NCBI RefSeq assembly: GCF_033100135.1 | Contig: NZ_CP136920.1 | Coordinates: 4,335,001-4,399,000, forward strand | Direction: 5' to 3' | Length of the DNA: 64,000 bases | From: Rubellicoccus peritrichatus | GTDB taxonomy: Bacteria > Verrucomicrobiota > Verrucomicrobiia > Opitutales > Cerasicoccaceae | Part shown: positions 1-8,792 of the stretch, in pieces | Layout of the letters: every line of letters starts with the position of its first letter | How positions within the stretch are numbered: position 1 is the first letter of the stretch | Made by a program: the position numbers and the translations under genes | The notes under the pieces: model-generated | What the model saw: the letters and a program-made list of their open reading frames with translations, nothing else | The model's database searches: none | What the model was told of the DNA's origin: nothing

Positions 1-129
1 AGAAGGTATGGTGGCCTTTATCTGTTTCTCGATGGCTGCTGCCAGAGGAAAAGGCGTGTTTGCCGCAGCTTTATTCGATTTGGATGTCGAACTGTTTTTA
101 TCCCGAACTTGAGCATGCTTCCTTTTCAT
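1..129 (-). CDS. N-terminal fragment of an unidentified protein (runs off window)
   Basis: On the minus strand an ATG at 129-127 opens a reading frame of 43 codons that reaches the window edge without a stop. The encoded start is basic and rich in Lys, Ser and Asn (MKRKHAQVRDKN...), followed by an Ala-rich segment. There is no clear Shine-Dalgarno sequence upstream, which is common in this window. I do not recognise the family. It could be a chance open frame; only the neighbouring sequence would decide. Positions 130-258 hold nothing I can name. Confidence 0.3.
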   Translation of the reverse strand, partial: MKRKHAQVRDKNSSTSKSNKAAANTPFPLAAAIEKQIKATIPS

Positions 130-258
130 AACAGGATTTTAGTTCGGAATTTAAGAGCCACTCAATGTCGAAATTGAAACGCATTTAAGGCAAAAGAAGC
201 ATAGTTTAATCTGTGCAGGAAATTCTGTCTAAAAAATAATGGCGCCATATAGGCAGCT

Positions 259-1092
259 CTAACTCTCTTTCCGGCTTTCCAGAACTTTTAGGCGTTCGAG
301 GAAGTCCTTGGTGCTCCAGCGTGAACCGTCTTTGCGGTAAATGATTTTGCTGTTCTTATCGATAATGAGCGTGGCCATGGTGTGGTTCAAAGTATCGTCC
401 TCCGGAATCACCAACACTCCAAGCTGCTTGATGATGTTCTTGATCGCAGTCGGGTCACCCGTCAGCAATGTGTAGTTGGCAAAATCGAGGCCACGCTGCT
501 CACCATAAAGTCGCATCACACCGGGAGTATCGTACTCCGGATCAAAGGAAAAGGTAACCAGCTCGACATCCTTCAGGTCGCTTTCCTTAATCTCACGCTG
601 TAGTCTTGACATACGTGCAATCGAAGCCGGACACATCGTGGCCACGGCACAGCGGGTAAAGATAAAGTTCATAACAAGGTTTTTGCCTTTCAAGCTATTG
701 GCTGTCACAAGATCTCCGTCTTGGTTGTATAGGGCAAAATTGGGGATATTTTCGCCGACAGCACGGAAAGCCTTTCGCCCGCGAACCACCGTATCGCGAT
801 GAAGCTGTTTGTTGATATCATTCGCCACCTGAACATCAACGGGATCATCAGGCCAGATAAAGTCCAAACGCTTTGAGTCTCCCTCCTCAACCAAATCACC
901 TTTAATCTGTCTTCCAATATAGCCAATCTGTGCGTCGCCGAGGGAAACACTCACAACAGTGTCATCTTCCAGAGTCAGGGTGCGTGCGGTCGGATCAGCG
1001 CTTTTCACCGTCGTCACTATCTCCTTGGCCGAGAGAAATGGAATTCCAATGAAGAATAAGAGAGAAATGGATATACGTGTGTAGGTTTGCAT
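259..1092 (-). CDS. SCO1/SenC-family copper chaperone for cytochrome oxidase
   Basis: A 277-aa exported protein with an N-terminal hydrophobic signal (about residues 7-22) and a thioredoxin-like SCO domain from about residue 105. SCO proteins bind copper with two Cys and one distal His and help assemble the CuA centre of cytochrome c oxidase at the outer face of the membrane. The Cys pair is Cys148 and Cys154, in FTRCAVATMCP, so the spacing is CX5C instead of the classical CX3C. The distal His is His237 in NHTM. Residues 25-100 form an extra N-terminal region like those of longer SCO proteins. The gene lies 51 bp from, and divergent to, ctaA, which fits a role in oxidase biogenesis. The family call is firm; copper binding with the wider Cys spacing is inferred. 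Confidence 0.88.
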   Translation of the reverse strand: MQTYTRISISLLFFIGIPFLSAKEIVTTVKSADPTARTLTLEDDTVVSVSLGDAQIGYIGRQIKGDLVEEGDSKRLDFIWPDDPVDVQVANDINKQLHRDTVVRGRKAFRAVGENIPNFALYNQDGDLVTANSLKGKNLVMNFIFTRCAVATMCPASIARMSRLQREIKESDLKDVELVTFSFDPEYDTPGVMRLYGEQRGLDFANYTLLTGDPTAIKNIIKQLGVLVIPEDDTLNHTMATLIIDKNSKIIYRKDGSRWSTKDFLERLKVLESRKES

Positions 1093-1143
1093 TTTACTAA
1101 AAGCTTAATAAGGTCCCACAACTTTTAGGATTTTCAACATTAG

Positions 1144-2187
1144 ATGCGTATTCGCAATCGAACAACCAATTATAAACCACTTTTCTTCGCATTTTCCGTC
1201 TTTGCGATGCTATGGGTGACCCTGCTTTTGTATGCCGGGGCCTACACGACCAGTATCCAGGCCGGAATGGCTTTTCTTGACTGGCCATTGTCCAACTCAT
1301 CGGTCAATCCCGACGGCTGGCTGACCAATGAAGACATGCGGGCGGAGCACAGCCACCGGTTGCTTGGAGCAAAACTGGGCATGCTCGCGATTGCCATGGT
1401 CATCTGGACCCAGCTGCGGGAAGCACGCGTTGGCGTCAGACGGCTGGCCATCACCATACTGGTGGTCATTGTTCTCCAAGGCTTACTCGGCGGAATGAGA
1501 GTCTTATTTGACCAGCTGAATACAGGGTGGGACCACAATATCGTGGCGAGAACCTTTGCCGTGTTCCATGCCTGCGGAGCCCAAATTACTGTCTGCATGC
1601 TGGTTGCAATGGCTGCAATCAATTCGCGGGCCTGGATTGAACGCCAGGCAGGGCTCAAAGCGCCGGTTTCGCAGAACATCCGCCGCTGGGGTTATGCATC
1701 CGTTGCCGTGCTCTTTGTTCAGATCATCCTTGGTGCTGTCATGCGTCACTCGGGGGCTGGACTGGCGATACCAACCTTTCCACTCACTCCAGATGGCAGC
1801 ATTTTTCCAGCTTTCTGGAATTTCCCAATTACTATCAACTGGCTCCACCGCGCTGGAGCCGTCGCTGCGACTATTGTGCTGGTTATTTTCGTTGGAAAAA
1901 TCCTTGGTTCTTCGATCACCCGAAAACCACTGGGCTGGCTGGGCTGGACAGTCTGTGCATTGCTCGTAATCCAGATATTTCTGGGGGCTGCGACCATTTG
2001 GACCCATAAAAACCCGGTCATGGCGTCAAACCACATGGTTGTGGGTGCTTTTCTACTTGGGAGCACATGGTTATTGACATTATTGACCCTGAGGATACCC
2101 GTTTCCGTATCCGTTGTTCAAAAAGGGGCTGATTCTGTTGGGAAAAAACAGCAAGACTCCAGCTTTGGACAGCCAGCCAAGACATGA
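1144..2187 (+). CDS. ctaA: Heme A synthase (COX15/CtaA family)
   Basis: A 347-aa polytopic membrane protein. Heme A synthase oxidises the C8 methyl group of heme O to a formyl group, giving heme A for aa3-type oxidases. About eight hydrophobic segments are visible, with the family's internal two-fold layout. Conserved-type histidines lie in AEHSHRLLGA (about residue 63), in DHNIVARTFAVFHA (about residues 125-140), in NWLHRAGA (about residue 235) and in ASNHMVVGA (about residue 297). The gene leads the operon, and its stop overlaps the ctaB start by 4 nt (ATGA), which indicates translational coupling. Confidence 0.93.
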   Translation: MRIRNRTTNYKPLFFAFSVFAMLWVTLLLYAGAYTTSIQAGMAFLDWPLSNSSVNPDGWLTNEDMRAEHSHRLLGAKLGMLAIAMVIWTQLREARVGVRRLAITILVVIVLQGLLGGMRVLFDQLNTGWDHNIVARTFAVFHACGAQITVCMLVAMAAINSRAWIERQAGLKAPVSQNIRRWGYASVAVLFVQIILGAVMRHSGAGLAIPTFPLTPDGSIFPAFWNFPITINWLHRAGAVAATIVLVIFVGKILGSSITRKPLGWLGWTVCALLVIQIFLGAATIWTHKNPVMASNHMVVGAFLLGSTWLLTLLTLRIPVSVSVVQKGADSVGKKQQDSSFGQPAKT

Positions 2188-3125
2188 GTTTGCCTTCGAC
2201 CAACCATCCGCGGGTTGCCACTTCTGGTTCCCACATAGCGAGCAATGATGATGCTCGTAGCTCCGTTCTGGGCGAGTATTGGGAGCTGACCAAGCCACGC
2301 CTCAGCATGCTTTCGGTCATTACGGCAGTTGTCGGCTACCTCGCTGCAGACCCGAACAAGAATTTACTCGCACTGGCCTCAGTCCTGATCGGAACAAGCT
2401 TTGCCGCTGGTGCAGCCGGAGCACTCAACCAGTATCTGGAGCGTGAAGTGGACAAACGCATGGCCCGCACCCGCAACCGCCCTCTTCCAGCTGGTGTTAT
2501 ATCGCCGGAACGTGCTCTGCTCTTCGGGATGACACTTGCCTTCCTGGGAACACTGATTCTCTGGTTTGGCGCCAACCCTCTCTCCGCAGCTCTTGTCTTG
2601 GTAACTCTGTTCAGCTATTTACTGGTTTACACGCCGCTCAAGCAAATCACATCCTGGAACACCATCATCGGTGCAGTTCCGGGGGCCCTGCCACCATTAG
2701 TTGGTTGGGCGGCCGCCCGTGATTCTCTCGGTGCATTGGGCTGGGTCCTCTTTGGCATCCTCTTTTGCTGGCAGATCCCGCACTTCATGGCCATTGCCTG
2801 GACTTATCGCAAAGATTACGCCGATGGCGGCTTTGTTATGGCGACCAAAACCGACCCAAGTGGGCGTTCGGCTGGATACCAGTCCATTGCCTTTGCCGCC
2901 CTCTTAGTCGCGATTTCCGTCGTTCCCTGCTTCTATGGTTACAACAACTGGCTTCCCTACGGGATTGTAGCAGTGATTACAGGCGGTTGGTATCTTTGGC
3001 TATCGATCCGTTTCACCTTCGCGGAAAAGAAGGAAAAACCAGCCCGCAAGCTCTTCTTCGCCTCGATTTCTTACCTGCCACTGGTTTTGGCCGTGTTTGT
3101 TGTCGATCGACTGTTCCTCATCTAA
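2184..3125 (+). CDS. ctaB: Protoheme IX farnesyltransferase (heme O synthase)
   Basis: A 313-aa UbiA-superfamily membrane prenyltransferase that adds a farnesyl group to heme B to make heme O, the substrate of the upstream CtaA. Diagnostic motifs are visible: NQYLEREVDKRMARTRNRPL at about residues 82-101 (the N-x3-D-x3-D-x2-M-x-R-T-x-x-R-P-L prenyl-diphosphate site), YTPLKQITSWNTIIGAVPGA near residue 150, and WQIPHFMAIAW near residue 195. Nine or so hydrophobic segments follow the cytoplasmic N-terminus. The start overlaps the ctaA stop, and 6 nt separate its stop from the next gene, so the genes form one operon. Confidence 0.95.
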   Translation: MSLPSTNHPRVATSGSHIASNDDARSSVLGEYWELTKPRLSMLSVITAVVGYLAADPNKNLLALASVLIGTSFAAGAAGALNQYLEREVDKRMARTRNRPLPAGVISPERALLFGMTLAFLGTLILWFGANPLSAALVLVTLFSYLLVYTPLKQITSWNTIIGAVPGALPPLVGWAAARDSLGALGWVLFGILFCWQIPHFMAIAWTYRKDYADGGFVMATKTDPSGRSAGYQSIAFAALLVAISVVPCFYGYNNWLPYGIVAVITGGWYLWLSIRFTFAEKKEKPARKLFFASISYLPLVLAVFVVDRLFLI

Positions 3126-3131
3126 GGTAAA

Positions 3132-3605
3132 ATGACAACCGAGTCTCTCGTCCACTGGTTGCCGGGAATCAATGCGAGCCTGAATGGCTTCGCCACGATT
3201 TTGCTGACCATCGGCTTTATCCTGATCAAAAAAGACAAAGTCGGGCTGAAAAACACGCATCGAGCCGTCATGCTATCGGCTTTTTTTGTCTCAGTCGTGT
3301 TTCTTGCCTGCTACCTCTTGCACAAGTCCCTCAAGGCTTCAATGGGCGATGCGGTGAATACGAGTTTTACGGGGACTGGTATCTGGCCATGGGTTTATTA
3401 TCCGATGCTGATCACTCACGTCATTCTCGCCATGGTAATCGTTCCGTTAATTTTTGTAACGCTTTGGCACGCAATTCGCGGTAGATACGAAAAACATCAA
3501 GCTTGGGCTCGCTGGACCTTCCCGATGTGGTATTATGTCAGCGTTACCGGAGTTCTGGTCTATTTCTTCATTTACCAATGGTTTCCCGCATCCACCGCAT
3601 CCTGA
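3132..3605 (+). CDS. DUF420 membrane protein (CtaM-like, oxidase assembly)
   Basis: A 157-aa protein with four hydrophobic segments. It matches DUF420, whose Bacillus and Staphylococcus members (CtaM/YozB) are needed for active heme A-containing oxidase. Family-type features are the LPGINASLNG start, the KNTHRAVMLSAF segment with its His, the LLHKS motif and YPMLITHVILAM. The ATG lies 6 nt after the ctaB stop, behind an AAGG-type ribosome site. It probably acts in the membrane with CtaA and CtaB; its exact step is unknown even in characterised relatives. Confidence 0.85.
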   Translation: MTTESLVHWLPGINASLNGFATILLTIGFILIKKDKVGLKNTHRAVMLSAFFVSVVFLACYLLHKSLKASMGDAVNTSFTGTGIWPWVYYPMLITHVILAMVIVPLIFVTLWHAIRGRYEKHQAWARWTFPMWYYVSVTGVLVYFFIYQWFPASTAS

Positions 3606-4921
3606 AAAACATCACAGCCGCACTGTTGCTAGCGGTATCGATGGCGAGCCCCAACTGGGGCCAGCAACCAACCAATGCCCAACTGCTTGACTTCGACTAC
3701 CTGCTGACAGCAACGACGGCGGATGACAACCTCGATATCTGGCACCGAACATTACGCAACACGGCGCTAGCTATCCCTCCAACTTATCACCTTTACAAGG
3801 AACAGCCTTTCCAGGTCCTGCTCATATTTCAAGGCTTCGGACTAGGCCCCAATGGCAAAGCAGATGTCACTTTTGACATCAAAATCTTCGATCCGGATGG
3901 AGAAGAAATTCTTCAACAAAAAGGGATGACCGGGATTCGAGGAGAGGATTTTCAACCCGGGGTCCTTGCCCTTGGTTCCAGCCAGATATCCCTAATGTTT
4001 GAGCCCACTGATCCATTTGGTGTCTATCGAATAGAAACGCTGGCTCATGATAATATCAGTGGAAAAAAGAAAAAACGCCGGATCGACCTCCAACTCGTTC
4101 CCTTCGGCTATGCTCAGCCACTTGGGTCAATGGCTCACTACAAACAATGGCTCTCAAGCTACTATCAAAACCCTGACCCAGCCAGAGCTCTTCTCGCCTA
4201 CCTGCAATTTGCTGAAGTCGAAAACAGCGTCACCGGGCAGCTCGATTTCACCCAAATTGCCTTCTTCAGCTATCTTCTGGAAAAGCACCCTTTTCTACTG
4301 AAAGCACTGGCCGATTCCTACCCGAACTCTGATCCCGACATGAAACTGAAAATACTTTTCATGCTAGCGATCATGGACTACCGGGATGCTCCTTATCTGG
4401 GAACCCTTTCCGAGCCTGAGAAAGCTTTCTTTGAAGCCATACGGTTTATCTATCCTCCCAACGGCTACGACCCCATCATTTCGCCCCAGCAACTTGATGT
4501 GCTTTGGGCAGAGTTCTACGCCAGCGGTCGCTATGAGCCCATTGCACAGATCGTCTCAGGGCTCGAGCTGGCTGAGTTCGAAGGCTCACTAATCGAGTAC
4601 GGTAACCTGAATGATGCGGAAGACGCCGATGAAAAAACCAAACAAGATGCCTTTCGGGAAGTGCTTTTCCAGTCTGTTCGCTGGTCCTTATTGAATAACA
4701 TCCGGCAGCATCCACTGGTACGCGCCTACTGCGAGTATCTACTCCAGGAAGGTGGGCTTGATGAGAACCAACGAAACCAACTGGCAGGTATTCTGGCAGC
4801 GGCAAACGAAAACCCATCCCGTGTTGGTTCTGGTAACACAGGACGCGGTATTCCTCAATTGGGCATACCAAACCCATTCCGCATTCCGACTCCCAGCACT
4901 CCAGGCATGCCGCAGCAGTAA
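3578..4921 (+). CDS. Secreted protein of unknown function in the oxidase assembly operon
   Basis: About 447 aa when started at the ATG at 3578. I chose this start over the upstream in-frame ATG at 3503 because it begins with a good signal peptide (MVSRIHRILK, then AALLLAVSMASP) and overlaps DUF420 by only 28 nt. The mature protein starts with a beta-rich domain of about 150 residues (including EQPFQVLLIFQGFG and KADVTFDIKIFDPDGEE), then a largely helical domain, and ends with a Pro/Gly-rich tail. No catalytic motif is visible. The operon position suggests an envelope role connected with the oxidase or just co-transcription. I do not recognise the family. Confidence 0.7.
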   Translation: MVSRIHRILKNITAALLLAVSMASPNWGQQPTNAQLLDFDYLLTATTADDNLDIWHRTLRNTALAIPPTYHLYKEQPFQVLLIFQGFGLGPNGKADVTFDIKIFDPDGEEILQQKGMTGIRGEDFQPGVLALGSSQISLMFEPTDPFGVYRIETLAHDNISGKKKKRRIDLQLVPFGYAQPLGSMAHYKQWLSSYYQNPDPARALLAYLQFAEVENSVTGQLDFTQIAFFSYLLEKHPFLLKALADSYPNSDPDMKLKILFMLAIMDYRDAPYLGTLSEPEKAFFEAIRFIYPPNGYDPIISPQQLDVLWAEFYASGRYEPIAQIVSGLELAEFEGSLIEYGNLNDAEDADEKTKQDAFREVLFQSVRWSLLNNIRQHPLVRAYCEYLLQEGGLDENQRNQLAGILAAANENPSRVGSGNTGRGIPQLGIPNPFRIPTPSTPGMPQQ

Positions 4922-4968
4922 AACGATAAAGGAGGGGCGCAGGCTTCAGACAAACAGTTCGACGAATC

Positions 4969-4984
4969 TAAGCTCCCCAGCTTA
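4969..4984 (+). terminator. Short hairpin after the oxidase operon
   Basis: TAAGCT and AGCTTA form a 6-bp perfect stem around a CCCC loop. No run of T follows, so this is at best a weak terminator or processing hairpin between the secreted-protein gene and the small membrane protein gene. Confidence 0.25.
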
Positions 4985-5001
4985 AAACTTAGAAGAGCGC
5001 A

Positions 5002-5229
5002 ATGAATACAATTGGCACAATATTACTAACAATTGGAATGCCCTTGATGATACTTTCCTGGTTTTGTTTGGTTTTTTCAGGTTTTCGTATAAGCTTCAAT
5101 AAAGGCATTATTGTTTTGCTTTTTCCTTTCATGATCTGGTCATTAGGAGTGGACCGTTTTCCCAGATTGATGACATGCTTATGGGTAGGCCTCGCTCTAT
5201 CCATAACCGGAGGATTGCTGAGAGGCTGA
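5002..5229 (+). CDS. Small membrane protein of unknown function
   Basis: A 75-aa protein with two to three hydrophobic segments (MNTIGTILLTIGMPLMILSW, then FNKGIIVLLFPFMIW, then LWVGLALSITGGLL). An AGAAGAG-like ribosome site lies 6-12 nt before the ATG. It follows the oxidase operon in the same direction at a distance of 80 nt. The regular hydrophobic pattern makes it more credible than the antisense frame over the same bases. No family is recognised. Confidence 0.55.
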   Translation: MNTIGTILLTIGMPLMILSWFCLVFSGFRISFNKGIIVLLFPFMIWSLGVDRFPRLMTCLWVGLALSITGGLLRG

Positions 5230-5315
5230 ATCTTCACCAATGGAAACAACTCTTACGAGATGAGATAAATTCTTTTCCCTCATCCCTCACGGAGACACAA
5301 CGACACTGAGAAAAA

Positions 5316-7574
5316 ATGAAAAGAATAATATTACTTTCAATCTCAGTTTTATTTTGCTGCGCAACACTTCAGTTGAATGCCGAACTTTCGGCTGAGCATC
5401 AAGAGAAATTGGAAGCGATTCTTGAGGCTCATTTCACTGCAATTCCATTTGATCGGCTTAATATAGAAAAGCTATATCACTACGCTCGAGATAACAAGAT
5501 CGGCAAGAGAGACTTGAAGCAACTCAAAGGTCAATGGACCATGCAGAACTGGAAAAGGATCTGGCAAGTTAGAATTAATTCCATTGAAGACACGCCACTA
5601 GAAAGCTCATCAGATCCTCTAATTGCCTCAGGCAAAAAGCTCCCTCCTGAGTTTGTTGAAAACGACATGTGGATTCGTTTTTACACACAAAATCGTATGG
5701 GATTTGATGAGGTGAAATTCTCTAATGATGAAATGGCGGTAATGAATCTGATCAGTTCTCTTGCATATGTAGGGGGCTTAGATGAACTACCAGAGCAATT
5801 ACTCCCTTACAGCAATAACCTTCCACCAACTCAACGGGATCTCCTCATTGCCAGAGCAAGTAACTGGGTCATAACAACGATGGGACCTGGCGTGGGCTAC
5901 GATAAATACCCCGGTTCAAGTGTTTCAGTATGGGAACCTCTAGTACATTCTAAAAATCCAATGTATCGATGTATTGCTCTAAATGGTATCAGTGATGCAA
6001 TCCCCAAGCACCTGCAGCATCTTTACACTCCCTGGCCTTCTGAAGAGAAAAGAAGCATTCGTGATCTTTCAGCCCATCAAAAGTACGAACTTTATAAACT
6101 CTACTTTGAAGAAGAGTCCGAACCGATTCTACAAGCACTCTACAGCTGTCTTTCTAACCTTCCTATTTCAGAACCTCTCTCATTTTTAAAGTCTGAATTC
6201 GATCGTAGATCAAATGAATTATCGATCAAAGAAATTGATCAGATCGAAGCATTACAATCAAAAGTCTATGATCCATTTGCTCCTGCTGCCGCTCCCAGTG
6301 AAACTATTAAAATATCCCCCAAGCTCTATGCAATCCAGAGACTCTCAGAAAAGATCCCTGGCGGTGAAGCCAGGATCAAAAACATACCGAACGAATATAA
6401 GGAAAGGATGCGGCAATCAAAACAAAATGCTAGTATCCACCTGAAAGTATCTCATAATCAAAAGGAACCAACCGCTGCCGAAAGAATAGACGCACGTGAC
6501 TTTCCTTCGATATTCCAGGCATGGAATCCTGCTGAGAATCTTAAAAACGAAAGCAAACTAAAGACCGAGGCCCGGCATGATTTGATCTTTCATGCACCCG
6601 ACTTCTTTGGGTTACTTTGGGATACGAAACCTTACGGAAAAGCAACTGGTTTCACTAAAGACTCTCTCGAAGCAGGAAAGAATCGGCGGGACAATCTATT
6701 GGAGTTGAATCCAAACATGATAATCCTTTGCGAAATTCGCTACCGGGATGCGCATCGGTCATTTCTCGAAGAAGATAGTGATTGGTGGTGGCGAGACGAT
6801 AAAGGACAGCCAAAGGTCGGATGGGAAGAAGGCGACTATCTCCTGCTGGACTTCTCAAATCCAGACTATCGAAAGCACGTCGCTCAGCGTGCCAAAGCTG
6901 CCGTCGATTCAGGAGTCTTTGATGGCGTATTTCTGGATTGGTGGATGGAGGACGAAGACAGATTACTTTTGTTGCAAGAAGTTCGAGCCGCCATTGGTGA
7001 AGATGCGCTTATTCTAGTCAACGCAAATGACCGCCATTCCCCCAAGAGTGCCTCCTACATCAATGGCCATTTCATGGAATGCTATCGCAGCCAAGGGAAG
7101 AAGGATTGGAAGCGGATTGAAGATGCGCTGGTGTGGGCGGAAGCACATCTCCGCGAACCACGCATCAACTGTCTTGAAACTTGGTATGCAAAGTCACGGG
7201 AAGATCTCAGCTTGATGAGAGCCACAACAACACTCGGCCTCACACGCTCAAATGGCTATCTGCTTTTTGCCGATCCCAACCCACTACCGACTTCCGATCA
7301 CCTTCATGACTGGTATTCCTTTTGGGATGCCGACCTAGGAAAACCAATTTCACAAGGAGAGCAAAGGGCCGACGGCTCAGTCCTTCGTGAATTCACAAAA
7401 GGCTACGCAGTCTACAATCCGCCAGGAGAGACTACAACGGTCACATTCACAACGCCTCATCGACGCTATTCAAATGATGCGATTGCCCAAACGCATGAAA
7501 TTGAGCCGCTGGACGGAGATATCTTCATCGCCATTTCTGAAATGACGAAACAAACAAATGGATCTGCGCATTAG
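5316..7574 (+). CDS. Putative secreted glycoside hydrolase, GHL15-like
   Basis: A 752-aa protein with a signal peptide (residues 1-22). Residues 25-370 form a helical N-terminal region with no family I can name. From about residue 395 to 720 there is a TIM-barrel-like domain resembling the hypothetical glycosyl hydrolase family GHL15: PDFFGLLWDTKPYG, then LNPNMIILCEIRYRD, then DGVFLDWWMEDEDR and LILVNANDRH. The acidic cluster around FLDWWMEDED is the natural place for catalytic residues, but activity is inferred, not shown. The final 55 residues, coded by 7368-7531, have a degraded second copy at 34765-34928. The gene opens the accessory polysaccharide block and converges with the GntR/LacI regulator gene. 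Confidence 0.65.
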   Translation: MKRIILLSISVLFCCATLQLNAELSAEHQEKLEAILEAHFTAIPFDRLNIEKLYHYARDNKIGKRDLKQLKGQWTMQNWKRIWQVRINSIEDTPLESSSDPLIASGKKLPPEFVENDMWIRFYTQNRMGFDEVKFSNDEMAVMNLISSLAYVGGLDELPEQLLPYSNNLPPTQRDLLIARASNWVITTMGPGVGYDKYPGSSVSVWEPLVHSKNPMYRCIALNGISDAIPKHLQHLYTPWPSEEKRSIRDLSAHQKYELYKLYFEEESEPILQALYSCLSNLPISEPLSFLKSEFDRRSNELSIKEIDQIEALQSKVYDPFAPAAAPSETIKISPKLYAIQRLSEKIPGGEARIKNIPNEYKERMRQSKQNASIHLKVSHNQKEPTAAERIDARDFPSIFQAWNPAENLKNESKLKTEARHDLIFHAPDFFGLLWDTKPYGKATGFTKDSLEAGKNRRDNLLELNPNMIILCEIRYRDAHRSFLEEDSDWWWRDDKGQPKVGWEEGDYLLLDFSNPDYRKHVAQRAKAAVDSGVFDGVFLDWWMEDEDRLLLLQEVRAAIGEDALILVNANDRHSPKSASYINGHFMECYRSQGKKDWKRIEDALVWAEAHLREPRINCLETWYAKSREDLSLMRATTTLGLTRSNGYLLFADPNPLPTSDHLHDWYSFWDADLGKPISQGEQRADGSVLREFTKGYAVYNPPGETTTVTFTTPHRRYSNDAIAQTHEIEPLDGDIFIAISEMTKQTNGSAH

Positions 7575-7608
7575 AACATAATGTCAATGAGCACTTTGAA
7601 ACTTTAGC

Positions 7609-7628
7609 TGCGGTCGAATATGACCGCA
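7609..7628. terminator. Hairpin between convergent genes
   Basis: TGCGGTC and GACCGCA form a perfect 7-bp stem around a 6-nt loop. It lies in the 116-bp gap between the convergent GHL15-like and regulator genes, where a bidirectional terminator is expected. There is no strong T run on either side, so efficiency is uncertain. Confidence 0.4.
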
Positions 7629-7690
7629 AAACAGCATTAAAACTTCACACGCGATTGATGGAGTTTCACCCTAAGAGCCATAAAATCAAC

Positions 7691-8713
7691 TTAGGCACTC
7701 AAAGCATACTGATCAATCGATTCATTAGACCAGCCATAACCCCTCAGATTCACAGGGCACGGTTGTAATTTGTAATTCATCCCGGCTTCGCAGTTCAAAG
7801 TGCACCTCTTAATGTATATCTCCATTGAGCGCTCAACTATCTCTTCTACCGGCACGAACAAACCTTCAAGTCGATTCTTCTCAAGAAATTCCTTGCTACC
7901 AAATGATACAATTGGCTTACGTCTGCCAATGCCTTTCAAAACTACGCTCGTTATCTCCTCGTTTGTACTGAGTATCGCATCAAAATTATATCGACGCGCT
8001 CTGATAACAGCCTTTCGACATTCTTCCAGAGTTGAGTCTTCAGAAAAAATTGTCTCACACTTCGGCCAGGCATTTTTAAAACCTTCGACACGCTCTCTTA
8101 TCACCTTGTTAAACTTAGGTCCTGCAATAATAACTGGGTTATTTATACCATAGTACTCCCATACATAACGACCCAATTTTTCTGCACCTTCGAGCTGACC
8201 AAGCTCTATACAATCCGTAAATATAGCATTCAATCCCGCATGAACCTCCTGATTTAAAACTGTACAATAGTTAACATGAGAATTAAATGTCCGCAAATCC
8301 AAATCCACTCCCCAAATGACCGGATACCGATTTTCAGGGAACTTACGAAAACGCTTACAATAACTCACCTCAAAGGAGATGCTACGTTCAGCAAGCTGTT
8401 TCCTGAACTCAGATAGAATCTGAAACCCAAAGGAGTTCTTTTTCTTGGAAAGAGGATCCATAAACAAGGTAATACCGTCAAAAGACTGATCTGAACCAGC
8501 TAGATATGTCCCCGATGCCTTTGCCCGATGCAAATGCCCCTCATCAGCTAACTGTTTCAATAATCGATGGGCAGTTTGATAACTAACACCATACCGCAGA
8601 GAAAGCTCACGGTTTGATATAAAAAAGTTTCGTTGTCTACTATTTCTATCAGCTATTTTATCAAGTAAAGATTGCTTCACTTCGAGTATTCGCTTGGTAG
8701 GTTTTTTAGGCAT
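7691..8713 (-). CDS. GntR-type winged-helix regulator with LacI-type sugar-sensing domain
   Basis: A 340-aa cytoplasmic transcription factor. Residues 1-75 form a GntR-like winged helix (ISNRELSLRYGVSYQTAHRL, then LLKQLADEGHLHRAKASGTY). Residues 78-320 resemble the periplasmic-binding-protein-like effector domain of LacI/GalR factors (VIWGVDLD, NPVIIAGPKF, RERVEGFKNAWP, FDAILSTNEE, PIVSFGS). This hybrid layout, as in AraR, usually responds to a sugar released by the controlled pathway. It lies 79 bp downstream of the GH42 gene in the same direction and probably controls the surrounding glycosidase genes. The operator is not proven. Confidence 0.8.
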   Translation of the reverse strand: MPKKPTKRILEVKQSLLDKIADRNSRQRNFFISNRELSLRYGVSYQTAHRLLKQLADEGHLHRAKASGTYLAGSDQSFDGITLFMDPLSKKKNSFGFQILSEFRKQLAERSISFEVSYCKRFRKFPENRYPVIWGVDLDLRTFNSHVNYCTVLNQEVHAGLNAIFTDCIELGQLEGAEKLGRYVWEYYGINNPVIIAGPKFNKVIRERVEGFKNAWPKCETIFSEDSTLEECRKAVIRARRYNFDAILSTNEEITSVVLKGIGRRKPIVSFGSKEFLEKNRLEGLFVPVEEIVERSMEIYIKRCTLNCEAGMNYKLQPCPVNLRGYGWSNESIDQYALSA

Positions 8714-8792
8714 AACTAGTATCTATTTTGAAATCCTTCTATCTCTAATGCATCTTTTGCCCTATAAAATGACTATTACATATTAAAAATCA

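Noticed and set aside
1504-2007. Long minus-strand frames opposite ctaA
   Set aside because: They are shadows of a well-supported membrane enzyme gene.
4989-5249. Minus-strand 86-codon frame opposite the small membrane protein
   Set aside because: The plus-strand frame has regular membrane helices and a ribosome site; the antisense one has neither.
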